Below, piece by piece: positions 5,500-11,897 of a stretch of 23,571 nucleotides of DNA. Origin of the DNA: a virus; the IMG/VR virus record IMGVR_UViG_3300017971_000771, positions 1 to 23,571 of that record; one strand, 5' to 3'. The translations under genes were made by a program, and so were the position numbers. How positions within the stretch are numbered: position 1 is the first letter of the stretch; every line of letters begins with the position of its first letter. The notes beneath the pieces are model-generated. The model searched no databases, was not told where the DNA came from, and was given only the letters and a program-made list of their open reading frames with translations.

Positions 5500-6915
5500 A
5501 TGTCACAATTCTTCGAAGCAGAACAGCAACTTATGGTTAATGTACTTCACGGAAGTGATTTAACGGTAGGTATAGAAGATCTGTCTCAAGGTAGTCATAG
5601 AGTCATACTAGGGGCGGCCCGAGAGCTGTTTTCGGATGGAATAACCCCAGACCTGGTTACGATACACGATAAACTCAAGAAAAACAACAGGCTCCAGGAT
5701 GCCGGAGGGGCATCATACCTGGCCAAGCTCATGGAGGCCTACCCGGTAAAAAACGTTGAGCCATATGAGAATATCGTGAGGGAGGGGGCGCTAAGGAAAC
5801 GAATAGGACGACACGCACAAGAACTACTTATGGGAATAGAGGAGGGGATGTCAGGCGAAGAGCTTTTAGCCAAAGCTCAACGTGACCCACTAAACTTCCT
5901 CTCTATGGGGAAGCGTGGTGAAACCTTCGAGCTTCAAGACTACATGTTTGAGATGGTCGACGAAATTAGATCTAGGCAGGAAGGAAAGATCTCCGGCCTC
6001 CAAACACCGTGGTATAGACTCAATGACTACACAAACGGCCTACAGCCAGGCGACCTCATAATAGTAGCCGGGCGCCCCTCTATGGGAAAAACAGCACTGG
6101 CCACTCAAATAGCCACCCATGCAGCCCAGACATCGGGCCCGGTATTTATAGGATCTCTTGAGATGAGCAAGTCATCTCTTTGTGAGAGGATATTATCAGC
6201 CAAGTCAAGGATAGACAGCAACAGGCTGAGAAGCGGCAAGCTGAGTCACCGTCACATTGAGGATCTGGTGTCTGCAGCTGAAGCCTACCAGGACTACTCC
6301 CCCATACTTGTAAATGACACCCCAAGGCTAACCCCAAGTGAGGTCAGGTTGCTGATAACTAAGGCCTACAGAAAATATAACGGCCTGTCATGTGCCGTGG
6401 TTGACTATCTAGGGTTAATGGATGACGAGAACGAAAGCTCAAACCGGGTACGAAACGTGGGTCTTGCAACCAAACTTATGAGAGCAACAGCTAAAGAGCT
6501 TAACATCCCCGTTGTCCTAGTTTGCCAGCTAAACAGGTCTTGCGAGATGCGAGATGACAAACGTCCTACACTTAAAGACCTTCGTGAGTCAGGAGAAATA
6601 GAGCAAGACGCAGACGTTGTTGTAATGCTGTACCGAGATGAGTATTACTGTAATGACTGTTCTGCCAACAAATGTGAAAGGGGCCACTCAGGCGAAGCAG
6701 AAGTACTTATAAGGAAACAACGGAACGGCCCCATAGGCGCATTCACCTTAACGTGGATTGCAGAGCACACTACGTTCCACAATTTCTCACCAGGAGGATA
6801 CATAGAGAATGAGGGCGAACTTCAAACTGACCGAGGAATCGATACCGAATCAGTGCCCCCATTGCCAGAAGAAGATCCCGAAGAAGTTCAAGGTGACCCT
6901 ACCCTCCCCTTTTAG
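5500..6915 (+). CDS. dnaB: Replicative DNA helicase, DnaB type
   Basis: 471 residues, the usual DnaB length. The N-terminal domain (about 1-100) is the primase/loader-interacting DnaB-N fold; the RecA-like C-terminal domain carries Walker A GRPSMGKTA (191-199), Walker B around VVDYLGLM (300-307), the VCQLNRS motif (341-347) and the ADVVVMLYRDEYY segment (371-383). It unwinds DNA ahead of the phage fork. A small Cys insert (C384, C387, C392) follows the DEYY motif. The ATG follows AGGGGA at 8 bases. First gene of the rightward operon behind the operator-bearing promoter; it shares the operon with the initiator at 8386 and SSB at 9366. The acidic C-terminus overlaps the next gene by 107 bases. 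Confidence 0.95.
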   Translation: MSQFFEAEQQLMVNVLHGSDLTVGIEDLSQGSHRVILGAARELFSDGITPDLVTIHDKLKKNNRLQDAGGASYLAKLMEAYPVKNVEPYENIVREGALRKRIGRHAQELLMGIEEGMSGEELLAKAQRDPLNFLSMGKRGETFELQDYMFEMVDEIRSRQEGKISGLQTPWYRLNDYTNGLQPGDLIIVAGRPSMGKTALATQIATHAAQTSGPVFIGSLEMSKSSLCERILSAKSRIDSNRLRSGKLSHRHIEDLVSAAEAYQDYSPILVNDTPRLTPSEVRLLITKAYRKYNGLSCAVVDYLGLMDDENESSNRVRNVGLATKLMRATAKELNIPVVLVCQLNRSCEMRDDKRPTLKDLRESGEIEQDADVVVMLYRDEYYCNDCSANKCERGHSGEAEVLIRKQRNGPIGAFTLTWIAEHTTFHNFSPGGYIENEGELQTDRGIDTESVPPLPEEDPEEVQGDPTLPF

Positions 6916-6997
6916 GGGTGGAAGGCCAGTGGAACTCTGGTTAGAAATCGATGAAACCCTTAAGGAAGGAGAGTGGTATGTCAGATCCAATAGGTAG
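6809..6997 (+). CDS. Small zinc-ribbon-like protein overlapping dnaB
   Basis: 62 residues with one CPHC knuckle (about 16-19) followed by a beta-rich stretch (KKFKVTLPSPF...VELWLEID). AGGAGG lies 11 bases before the ATG, inside dnaB. The frame overlaps the last 107 bases of dnaB and the first 20 of the next gene. The ribosome site and the clear CxxC support it, the size of the overlap weighs against it. No family recognised. Confidence 0.55.
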   Translation: MRANFKLTEESIPNQCPHCQKKIPKKFKVTLPSPFRGGRPVELWLEIDETLKEGEWYVRSNR

Positions 6998-7475
6998 GCA
7001 CAAACTCCACACCCACCCTGCGATGGAGGTGTTGCATAAAATACCCGACGACCATGTTATTATCGATGCAGATAAGTATAGAGAAGCCAGGAAGTTCGAA
7101 GAAGAGATAATAAGTCTTGAGAAGATGGTTAACCTCCTCGAAACCAAACTGGCAATGGTCGAAGAGGAAGGGTACGAAGCTAAGCAGAAACTGTACGAGG
7201 CTAGACAGGATCTCAAATTCAAAAAATACCACATCGCATCCTTAGATCATTGGGTTGAATCTGAGCAAGATAATGTCCAGCGCTTAACAGAAGTGATAAA
7301 AAGCTATATACGGGCCCGAGTGAATGTTACCCAGTGTAGGCAGGAGCGCTTTAAGAGACTTTGTCAGTCGTGCCCTGAATATGATCGGGGGTGCCGGGTT
7401 TACTCCAACTACTTCGAGGCCTGGATAAATCTGCAAATATCGGTGCTAAAGGGGGAGGCAAATGAAAGGACTTGA
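6978..7475 (+). CDS. Coiled-coil protein with C-terminal Cys cluster
   Basis: 165 residues from ATG at 6978 (AAGGAG, 6-base spacing). Residues 35-110 are heptad-rich and charged, a coiled coil (REARKFEEEIISLEKMV and similar). The C-terminal part holds cysteines in C-x(11)-C-x2-C-x6-C order (TQCRQERFKRLCQSCPEYDRGC), a possible zinc site. Not recognised. It sits between the helicase and the acyl-carrier-like gene, with a 14-base overlap to the latter. Confidence 0.75.
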   Translation: MSDPIGRHKLHTHPAMEVLHKIPDDHVIIDADKYREARKFEEEIISLEKMVNLLETKLAMVEEEGYEAKQKLYEARQDLKFKKYHIASLDHWVESEQDNVQRLTEVIKSYIRARVNVTQCRQERFKRLCQSCPEYDRGCRVYSNYFEAWINLQISVLKGEANERT

Positions 7476-7866
7476 TAGTCACCTATTTATATGTAGAGAG
7501 GATGAAGAGGAGCTTCTTAGCGTAGAACAGCTTGTTTTAATGGTCTTGGAGTATTGCGAGCTTCTTGAGAAAGCAAACAAGCAGTGTAAGGAAAAAATAA
7601 ACACCCCAAGGAGAGTCAAGGCCCTTATAGCTCAGCAGCTCAACCTTGATATTGATCAAGTATCACTATCCTCCAGGCTTAAGACAGACCTTAACGCCGA
7701 CTCCATGGATTTAGTTGAAATTGTGTTTGCCCTGGAGGACGAATTCAATATCGAAATCTCCGACGCAGAAGTTGAGCGCATTAAGACCGTTGCCGGTTGG
7801 GTCTATGTAGTAGATCCACTCAAGAACTACACCAAAGCGCAGAAAGGAGGGAGACAGAAGTTATGA
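7462..7866 (+). CDS. Acyl-carrier-protein-like protein with N-terminal extension
   Basis: 134 residues. Residues 48-120 match the ACP fold: RVKALIAQQLNLD, then LKTDLNADSMDLVEIVFALE, then EFNIEISDAEVERIKTV. The motif ADSMD puts a phosphopantetheine-accepting serine at S81 (canonical DSL/DSM). Residues 1-47 are an extra acidic helical segment not found in standard 75-80-residue ACPs. ACPs carry acyl groups on a 4'-phosphopantetheine arm in fatty acid and related synthesis; why a replication operon carries one is unknown. The start has GGAGG 3-4 bases upstream and overlaps the previous gene by 14 bases; the stop overlaps the next start (ATGA). Confidence 0.82.
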   Translation: MKGLDSHLFICREDEEELLSVEQLVLMVLEYCELLEKANKQCKEKINTPRRVKALIAQQLNLDIDQVSLSSRLKTDLNADSMDLVEIVFALEDEFNIEISDAEVERIKTVAGWVYVVDPLKNYTKAQKGGRQKL

Positions 7867-8075
7867 TTGAAACCACATCGAGAACCATAAATATTTCAGG
7901 CAAAGATTACGAGGGCAATATAAAGATAATAAAACTCCGAAATGAAGTCTTGCTAGAGATTCATGGGAAATATAAACACAGAAACAAGTGCAACGTAAAA
8001 AACCTCGGCCTATACCTCCAGTCGATAGGACAAGACATATTACAGGGGCTGTTGAGCGGTAACCTGTCTGAGTGA
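7863..8075 (+). CDS. Small hypothetical protein
   Basis: 70 residues, beta-rich N-terminal half (MIETTSRTINISGKDYEGNIKIIKLRNEVLLEI) and a helical C-terminal half (GLYLQSIGQDILQGLL). The ATG overlaps the stop of the ACP-like gene by 4 bases, so it is probably translated by coupling. No family recognised. A structured spacer follows. Confidence 0.68.
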   Translation: MIETTSRTINISGKDYEGNIKIIKLRNEVLLEIHGKYKHRNKCNVKNLGLYLQSIGQDILQGLLSGNLSE

Positions 8076-8077
8076 AG

Positions 8078-8168
8078 GCTGGTTTCTCACAGTCGAGCGT
8101 GTTAGCGAATCACTAACGAGCCGAAAGAAGCACACGAGCTGGTTTCTCACAGCTTAAGTGCTTGTGAG
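8078..8168 (+). repeat. Structured spacer with 15-base direct repeat
   Basis: GCTGGTTTCTCACAG occurs twice, at 8078-8092 and 8138-8152, exactly 60 bases apart. Between them GTTAG/CTAAC (loop cgaatca) and CGTGT/ACACG can pair. The second copy begins a hairpin CTCACAGC / GCTTGTGAG with loop ttaagt. It fills the gap before the GTG at 8185 and could be a leader RNA, a processing site, or a DNA site such as an origin near the initiator gene. Confidence 0.55.
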
Positions 8169-8184
8169 GCGAGAGGAGGCTTGC

Positions 8185-8376
8185 GTGAAGTACAAGAAAT
8201 ACATCCTCTTTGACTATGTGAACTGCTACCCACACCCAAACGGTGGGCTGTGGGATATTTCTGACTCTTTTGACACCCTTGAGGAGGCTCTCGACCACCT
8301 AAATACTGGATACTATGATGTAGCTTACGTTGTAGACAGAGACACCTGGGAAGTGGTTTGGGAAGATATCCTATAA
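8185..8376 (+). CDS. Small hypothetical protein
   Basis: 63 residues from a GTG at 8185, chosen because GAGGAGG lies 5 bases upstream. Aromatic and acidic (KYKKYILFDYVNCYPHPN at the start, VVDRDTWEVVWEDIL at the end), with a predicted alpha/beta mix. Ends 9 bases before the initiator gene. No family recognised. Confidence 0.72.
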   Translation: MKYKKYILFDYVNCYPHPNGGLWDISDSFDTLEEALDHLNTGYYDVAYVVDRDTWEVVWEDIL

Positions 8377-8385
8377 GAGGTAATT

Positions 8386-9279
8386 ATGCCCGAAATAGAC
8401 CTAACAGGCGATGGTCTTGGCTGGATCAAGCTACACCGCAAGATCATGGACGGAGAGATCTGGGTTAACGAGATCCTATTTCAGATCTTTATATACTGTT
8501 GCATGAGGGCTAACCATACCAAGCAGTGGGTGACCATTACAGTAGGAAAGGGCAAGAGACAGATAATGTGCCCGAGAGGTACTTTCTTGTTTGGGAGAAA
8601 GGCAGCCTCAGAAAAGATGCCCCACATACCCCCGTCAACTATCTGGTATAACATGAAAAGACTGGAAAAGATGGGGATGGTTAACATCAAAGTTGACAGC
8701 CAATATTCCTTGGTAACAGTGATAAACTATGACGTTTACCAGGGTGAGGGTGAAAAAGTTGACAGCAAAGTTGACAGCCGTTTGACAGCCGTTGAACAGC
8801 CGTTTGACACAAGTAAGAATGATAAGACCGAAGAGAAGGAGAATAAATTAAAACTCTACACTCCTCAGTTCGAGGAGTTTTGGAAACTCTGGAAGAGTAT
8901 CGATCACCCAGGTCGTTCCGACAAACGTCGAACGTCTGAAAAATATCGATCACTAACCCTTAAGGGTATACAGCATCAGACTATCTTAAACGAGTTGGAG
9001 AGGTACATAGATGCTGAAGCACCTAAGCTGAGAGAAAGGGCCCGGCGCAGCGGCGAGTCCAAGCCTACCCAGTTTATACCTAATTGCGGGAAGTGGCTGA
9101 ATAGGTTTAATGACTGGAAGAGCGACGGGCAGGAGGCGGCAAGGGGCAAGAAGGACTACGCTGACGAACTCCTCGAACGAGGGATGATCTCAGAGGAGGA
9201 GTGGGAGGTTAGAAAGAAAGCAACGAAGGCCCCGAAGGGGATGCTTGAGCGCCCCGGAGGGGCTGGGGGAGGCTTTTAA
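8386..9279 (+). CDS. Phage replication initiator / replisome organiser
   Basis: 297 residues. The N-terminus GWIKLHRKIMDGEIW is typical of phage replication proteins of the O/DnaD-like type, followed by a winged-helix region (about 65-115, with PSTIWYNMKRLEKMGMVNI as recognition part). The middle (about 125-160) is a hydrophilic linker and the C-terminal part (EEFWKLWKSIDHPGRSDKR... PTQFIPNCGKWLN) resembles helicase-loader tails. It probably recognises the origin and loads the helicase from 5500. GAGG lies 5 bases before the ATG. Three near-copies of GTTGACAGC at 8759-8800 in the linker could be iteron-like, as in lambda O. Confidence 0.8.
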   Translation: MPEIDLTGDGLGWIKLHRKIMDGEIWVNEILFQIFIYCCMRANHTKQWVTITVGKGKRQIMCPRGTFLFGRKAASEKMPHIPPSTIWYNMKRLEKMGMVNIKVDSQYSLVTVINYDVYQGEGEKVDSKVDSRLTAVEQPFDTSKNDKTEEKENKLKLYTPQFEEFWKLWKSIDHPGRSDKRRTSEKYRSLTLKGIQHQTILNELERYIDAEAPKLRERARRSGESKPTQFIPNCGKWLNRFNDWKSDGQEAARGKKDYADELLERGMISEEEWEVRKKATKAPKGMLERPGGAGGGF

Positions 9280-9292
9280 ATAATAATTGCTT

Positions 9293-9305
9293 AGGAGGTG
9301 ATAAG
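9293..9305 (+). promoter_or_regulatory. Orphan consensus Shine-Dalgarno sequence
   Basis: AGGAGGTGATAAG is almost fully complementary to the 16S 3' end but has no start codon at useful distance (only GTG overlapping it, and a TTG that opens a 3-codon frame). The next gene starts 60 bases on with its own site. It may be a relic or a ribosome standby site. Confidence 0.45.
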
Positions 9306-9317
9306 ACCCCTTTTGAG

Positions 9318-9360
9318 TTTGTGAAAAAATCACAAAGCATAACCATCAACATTTAGGAGG
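9318..9360 (+). repeat. Leader repeat, copy 1 (before SSB)
   Basis: 43-base block starting with hairpin TTTGTGA-AAAAA-TCACAAA (9318-9336), followed by GCATAACCATCAACATTT and AGGAGG. The same block stands before the gene at 9852 with two mismatches. Position suggests an mRNA leader or operator controlling both genes together. Confidence 0.85.
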
Positions 9361-9365
9361 ATTTT

Positions 9366-9782
9366 ATGGCAAAAGCAAGGTTTAATCAGCACATCATTAT
9401 TGGAAACCTCGGGCGAGATCCTGAGATCACCTACACCCCTAGCGGCCTCGGTATTGCCAAGCTCAATGTGGCCACCAACGATGGCTATTACTCCTCTAAG
9501 AAGCAGGAGTGGGTAGATCGCACCACGTGGCACAACTGTGAGATGATGGCCAAGAAGGACATCGAGAGTGTTGGGGGGCTCCGGAAGGGAGACAGTGTTC
9601 TTATCATTGGTAGCAAGAACACTGACAGCTGGGAAGGTCGTGACGGCCAGCGTCAGTACCGGGATAAGATCAAGATCTCAGTCGTCGCCAAGGTTATTAG
9701 CATTGATGATCTTGAGAAGGAAACCCCTCGCAATCCGGCACCCGACTATGGCAGCGGGCCCGATGACGATATTCCTTTCTAG
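9366..9782 (+). CDS. ssb: Single-stranded DNA-binding protein
   Basis: 138 residues. OB-fold SSB with typical sequence features: FNQHIIIGNLGRDPEI at the start, a central WVDRTTWHNCEMMAK (TxW motif), GDSVLIIGS, and an acidic tail ending DDDIPF, the conserved tip that recruits replication partners. It coats single-stranded DNA at phage forks, with the helicase at 5500 and initiator at 8386. AGGAGG lies 7 bases before the ATG, at the end of a 43-base leader repeat that recurs before the next gene. Confidence 0.96.
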   Translation: MAKARFNQHIIIGNLGRDPEITYTPSGLGIAKLNVATNDGYYSSKKQEWVDRTTWHNCEMMAKKDIESVGGLRKGDSVLIIGSKNTDSWEGRDGQRQYRDKIKISVVAKVISIDDLEKETPRNPAPDYGSGPDDDIPF

Positions 9783-9803
9783 GGAGTATCACAGCTGTTA
9801 ACC

Positions 9804-9846
9804 TTTGTGAAAAAATCACAAAGCATAACCATCAGCATCTAGGAGG
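9804..9846 (+). repeat. Leader repeat, copy 2 (before 9852 gene)
   Basis: Second copy of the 43-base block, with the hairpin arms TTTGTGA/TCACAAA at 9804-9822 and the AGGAGG at its end. Differences from copy 1 are A to G and T to C near the 3' side. Both copies are followed by an AT-rich 5-base spacer and ATGGC. Confidence 0.85.
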
Positions 9847-9851
9847 TATTT

Positions 9852-10115
9852 ATGGCTTGGCATCACCCAAACACCACTGAATTTCCGGAGTGGGTAGTAG
9901 ATGTGGGTAACAACCACTTCCATAAGTGCCTCACTATTGTGCAGCGGATGAATCCAACCCCCGAAAACCTAACGGTGATTAGGGGGTTGATTGACTCCCT
10001 AGAGTATGAGTACCTCGACAAGAGGCGCATCCTCGACGTTCAAGAGGGAATCGGATCTGATAGCACAGCAGTGAAAAAGGCACTGGAGAAGAGAGATGCA
10101 GAAGAACGAGGATAG
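9852..10115 (+). CDS. Small hypothetical protein sharing the SSB leader
   Basis: 87 residues (MAWHHPNTTEFPEWVVDVGNN at the start), mostly helical, with an acidic/basic C-terminus. AGGAGG at 5-6 bases. It has the same 43-base leader as ssb, so it is probably expressed with it, which hints at a replication-related role. The last 20 bases overlap the next gene. No family recognised. Confidence 0.8.
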   Translation: MAWHHPNTTEFPEWVVDVGNNHFHKCLTIVQRMNPTPENLTVIRGLIDSLEYEYLDKRRILDVQEGIGSDSTAVKKALEKRDAEERG

Positions 10116-10479
10116 GAGATTCCACAACGGAGAACAAGCACTAACCTTCTGGTTTGAGTTTAGTAAGCTAGTTGATGAATTCGGTATGCCATCACTGGCC
10201 CTAAATGATGAAGTAGTTATAGGTAACTTGCCGCGATCTTGGGATTATCCCGACTGGTGGTACGATTGGGTGAGTATAGATAAGGCCTTCGGTAACATTG
10301 GTGATGCTGACCTTGGAATCATCAACGACTTCTTCAAGCAGGGGTTTCAATACTCCAAGCAGGGCATGTCACAGTGGCGCTACAAGAGGAAGTGGCAAGG
10401 CGTAACACAAAGAGCTTTCAGACTCGTACCTGAGGGTATGAAGTCCAAGGAGAAAAAACGATGGAGAAAAATGAAGTAG
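10096..10479 (+). CDS. Hypothetical protein, possibly a sigma-like or ArpU-type regulator
   Basis: 127 residues. Contains aromatic motifs FWFEFSKLVDEFGMPS and SWDYPDWWYDWVSIDKAFG followed by a helical segment (NDFFKQGFQYSKQGMSQW) and a basic tail (KSKEKKRWRKMK). The order 'FWFE...MPS...Yd..W.DWl.ID.A' resembles small phage proteins with an HTH-like C-terminus that regulate late genes, but the match is weak and from memory. It overlaps both neighbours (20 and 19 bases). Confidence 0.7.
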   Translation: MQKNEDRRFHNGEQALTFWFEFSKLVDEFGMPSLALNDEVVIGNLPRSWDYPDWWYDWVSIDKAFGNIGDADLGIINDFFKQGFQYSKQGMSQWRYKRKWQGVTQRAFRLVPEGMKSKEKKRWRKMK

Positions 10480-11015
10480 AAGACACTGGAGTGATGAGAA
10501 CCTTTGGGAGTGGTGCAACCAGGGACACTGCCACCGACAAGCCTGAATTCGGTGGCTTTCTCAGCCCTATGGTTTTGAGGGCCTTCGGAGAGTACATGCA
10601 CAAGAATCGCAAGCAAGCAGACGGCAGCTTACGCGCCAGCGACAACTGGAAGAAGGGCATCCCCCGGAGGGTTTATATTGAGAGCTTGTTGCGCCATGTA
10701 GTAGATGTTTGGGGCTACATAACAGGTGACGACAGCCGAGACATAACATACGATGAAGTCCTCGATGCTCTTTTGGCAGTAATCTTCAACGCCCAAGGAC
10801 TGGCAAGAGAGATCATAATTGGAAGGGACACGGGTAGCCCACCAGTAGAGATTGGGGTTCCACCCCTCTCCGATGAGATCCAGAGGGCAGAGAAAATCAA
10901 GGAAGACCTTTTCAGTCAGATTTTTCCTGATATATGTGACAGGTACTCTCCTCGTGAGGGGTGCGATAATTGTGAGATTGAACCACTGACCCCAGGTGAT
11001 GACGTAGCGGAATAG
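10461..11015 (+). CDS. dATP/dGTP diphosphohydrolase-like protein
   Basis: 184 residues. MRTFGSGATRDT, then FGGFLSPMVLRAFGEYMHKN and the DNWKKGIPRRVYIESLLRHVVDVWG block are the signature of the phage family annotated as dATP/dGTP diphosphohydrolase N-terminal domain (MazG-related all-alpha fold). Members are thought to act on purine dNTPs in some phages, and related enzymes (MazZ) support Z-DNA phages; no PurZ or DatZ partner is in this window. A Cys motif (CDRYSPREGCDNCE) lies near the C-terminus. AAGGAG lies 8 bases before the ATG. Last gene of the rightward operon. Confidence 0.82.
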   Translation: MEKNEVEDTGVMRTFGSGATRDTATDKPEFGGFLSPMVLRAFGEYMHKNRKQADGSLRASDNWKKGIPRRVYIESLLRHVVDVWGYITGDDSRDITYDEVLDALLAVIFNAQGLAREIIIGRDTGSPPVEIGVPPLSDEIQRAEKIKEDLFSQIFPDICDRYSPREGCDNCEIEPLTPGDDVAE

Positions 11016-11033
11016 ATCGAATCGTGTGATAAC

Positions 11034-11129
11034 TGCTTCTTTGTTGTATAGTATGTCCACGTTTCATGGACACACTATGATTTCAATTGATATTACCCCA
11101 TTTAGACCATACATTATCCTGTAGAAGCA
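11034..11129. repeat. Nested inverted repeats between convergent operons
   Basis: A 12-bp stem with one mismatch, ATAGTaTGTCCA (11048-11059) and TGGACAcACTAT (11067-11078), loop cgtttca, lies inside an outer pair TGCTTCT (11034-11040) / AGAAGCA (11123-11129). No T-run follows the stem. This 145-base stretch holds no credible gene. Confidence 0.6.
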
Positions 11130-11160
11130 AGTATGCCTCGTTAACGTAAAAACCCAAAAC

Positions 11161-11204
11161 AAAAAAAAGAGCCCAGAGGGTTTTATCCCTCCGGGCTTTT
11201 TCCT
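11161..11204. terminator. Bidirectional terminator
   Basis: An eight-A run, then AGCCC-ag-AGGG, loop ttttat, CCCT-cc-GGGCT and TTTTTCCTTTT. Two 4-5-bp GC stems around a small internal loop, with a T tract on either strand. It separates the rightward replication operon (ends 11015) from the leftward AAA+/VWA operon (ends 11206). Confidence 0.85.
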
Positions 11205-11205
11205 T

Positions 11206-11289
11206 TTAGCCGTAGATTAGTAACAGGGGCAGGGCGACGGCCATAAACCCCAGCCAAAACCAGATCCAACCTTTTGTGCTTATGCTCAT
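11206..11289 (-). CDS. 27-aa membrane peptide
   Basis: ATG at 11289 with AGGAGG 5 bases upstream, overlapping the preceding stop (ATGA). MSISTKGW is followed by IWFWLGFMAVALPLLLIYG, one clear transmembrane segment reaching almost to the C-terminus. Last gene of the leftward operon, immediately before the terminator. Unknown function. Confidence 0.62.
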   Translation of the reverse strand: MSISTKGWIWFWLGFMAVALPLLLIYG

Positions 11290-11555
11290 GACTCCCTCCT
11301 TTCCTCACTGACATGTTTTCGTGATTCTCTCCCGTGCTCGCACCAGTCCTCATGCTGGTGCCTGTTGGCTTCGTATGACCCCTGCATTTCCACCAGGTTA
11401 CCGCATACTTCACAGTGTATAACATTTGAGAAGTAGTTGTCACAAAGAGGTTCACCGAAGTTAAGTTCTTGAAGTCCTGGGTTTTCATCAGCGAATTCAA
11501 CCATCTGCTGACATGCCTCATAGTTGTCTAGGTATTCATGATCCATCTCTTGCAT
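11286..11555 (-). CDS. Small acidic zinc-binding-like protein
   Basis: 89 residues from ATG at 11555 (AAGGAGG, 9-base spacing; a longer frame to 11594 lacks a site). An acidic helical N-terminal half (MVEFADENPGLQELNFG) and a Cys/His region (VIHCEVCGNL...HQHEDWCEHG) that could hold one zinc. Not recognised. Overlaps the 27-codon membrane gene by 4 bases. Confidence 0.75.
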   Translation of the reverse strand: MQEMDHEYLDNYEACQQMVEFADENPGLQELNFGEPLCDNYFSNVIHCEVCGNLVEMQGSYEANRHQHEDWCEHGRESRKHVSEERRES

Positions 11556-11556
11556 T

Positions 11557-11628
11557 TTATTCAGCCTCCTTCCATTCACAGACTCGATAAACATCCTCGG
11601 AATGGAGCCAGATCACTGACCCCATCAT
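11557..11628 (-). CDS. Possible 23-aa peptide
   Basis: A frame MMGSVIWLHSEDVYRVCEW... ends just before the start of the next gene; a GTG at 11667 could extend it to 36 residues. No good ribosome site is visible. The amphipathic IWLHSEDVYRV looks protein-like, but the evidence is thin; the stretch could equally be the leader of the 11555 gene. Confidence 0.28.
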   Translation of the reverse strand: MMGSVIWLHSEDVYRVCEWKEAE

Positions 11629-11651
11629 GAGGGGGCACACGCCCCACTCTG

Positions 11652-11858
11652 TTACAGCCTTTCCCACTTAATACAGTGGGTTTTTACAGCCGTGTTTCCG
11701 ATTTCAACGGCGTCGATCACCTCAACTTCATCCCTGCACTTGTCAAGCGCATTAAGGACAGCCCGTTCAGGACAGGGATCGCTGGAGACGAACTCCATCT
11801 TTATCCTTTCGCCTTCTGTTTCAAAGATGACCCTTACGCTATAGATTGCTTCCACCAC
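11652..11858 (-). CDS. Small alpha/beta hypothetical protein
   Basis: 68 residues from a GTG at 11858 with GAGGAGG 7 bases upstream. Alternating beta strand and helix (AIYSVRVIFETEGERIKMEF, PERAVLNALDKC, EVIDAVEIGNTAVKTHCI) suggest a small beta-alpha-beta fold. Directly downstream of the VWA gene with a GC hairpin between. No family recognised. Confidence 0.75.
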   Translation of the reverse strand: MVEAIYSVRVIFETEGERIKMEFVSSDPCPERAVLNALDKCRDEVEVIDAVEIGNTAVKTHCIKWERL

Positions 11859-11872
11859 AATTAGACCTCCTC

Positions 11873-11890
11873 GGGGCCCTTTCGGGCCCC
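11873..11890 (-). repeat. Intercistronic GC hairpin
   Basis: On the minus strand GGGGCCC-GAAA-GGGCCCC, a 7-bp stem closed by a GAAA (GNRA) tetraloop, 7 bases after the VWA stop and directly before the GAGGAGG of the next gene. One of four such junction hairpins in this operon. Confidence 0.8.
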
Positions 11891-11897
11891 TTCCATC

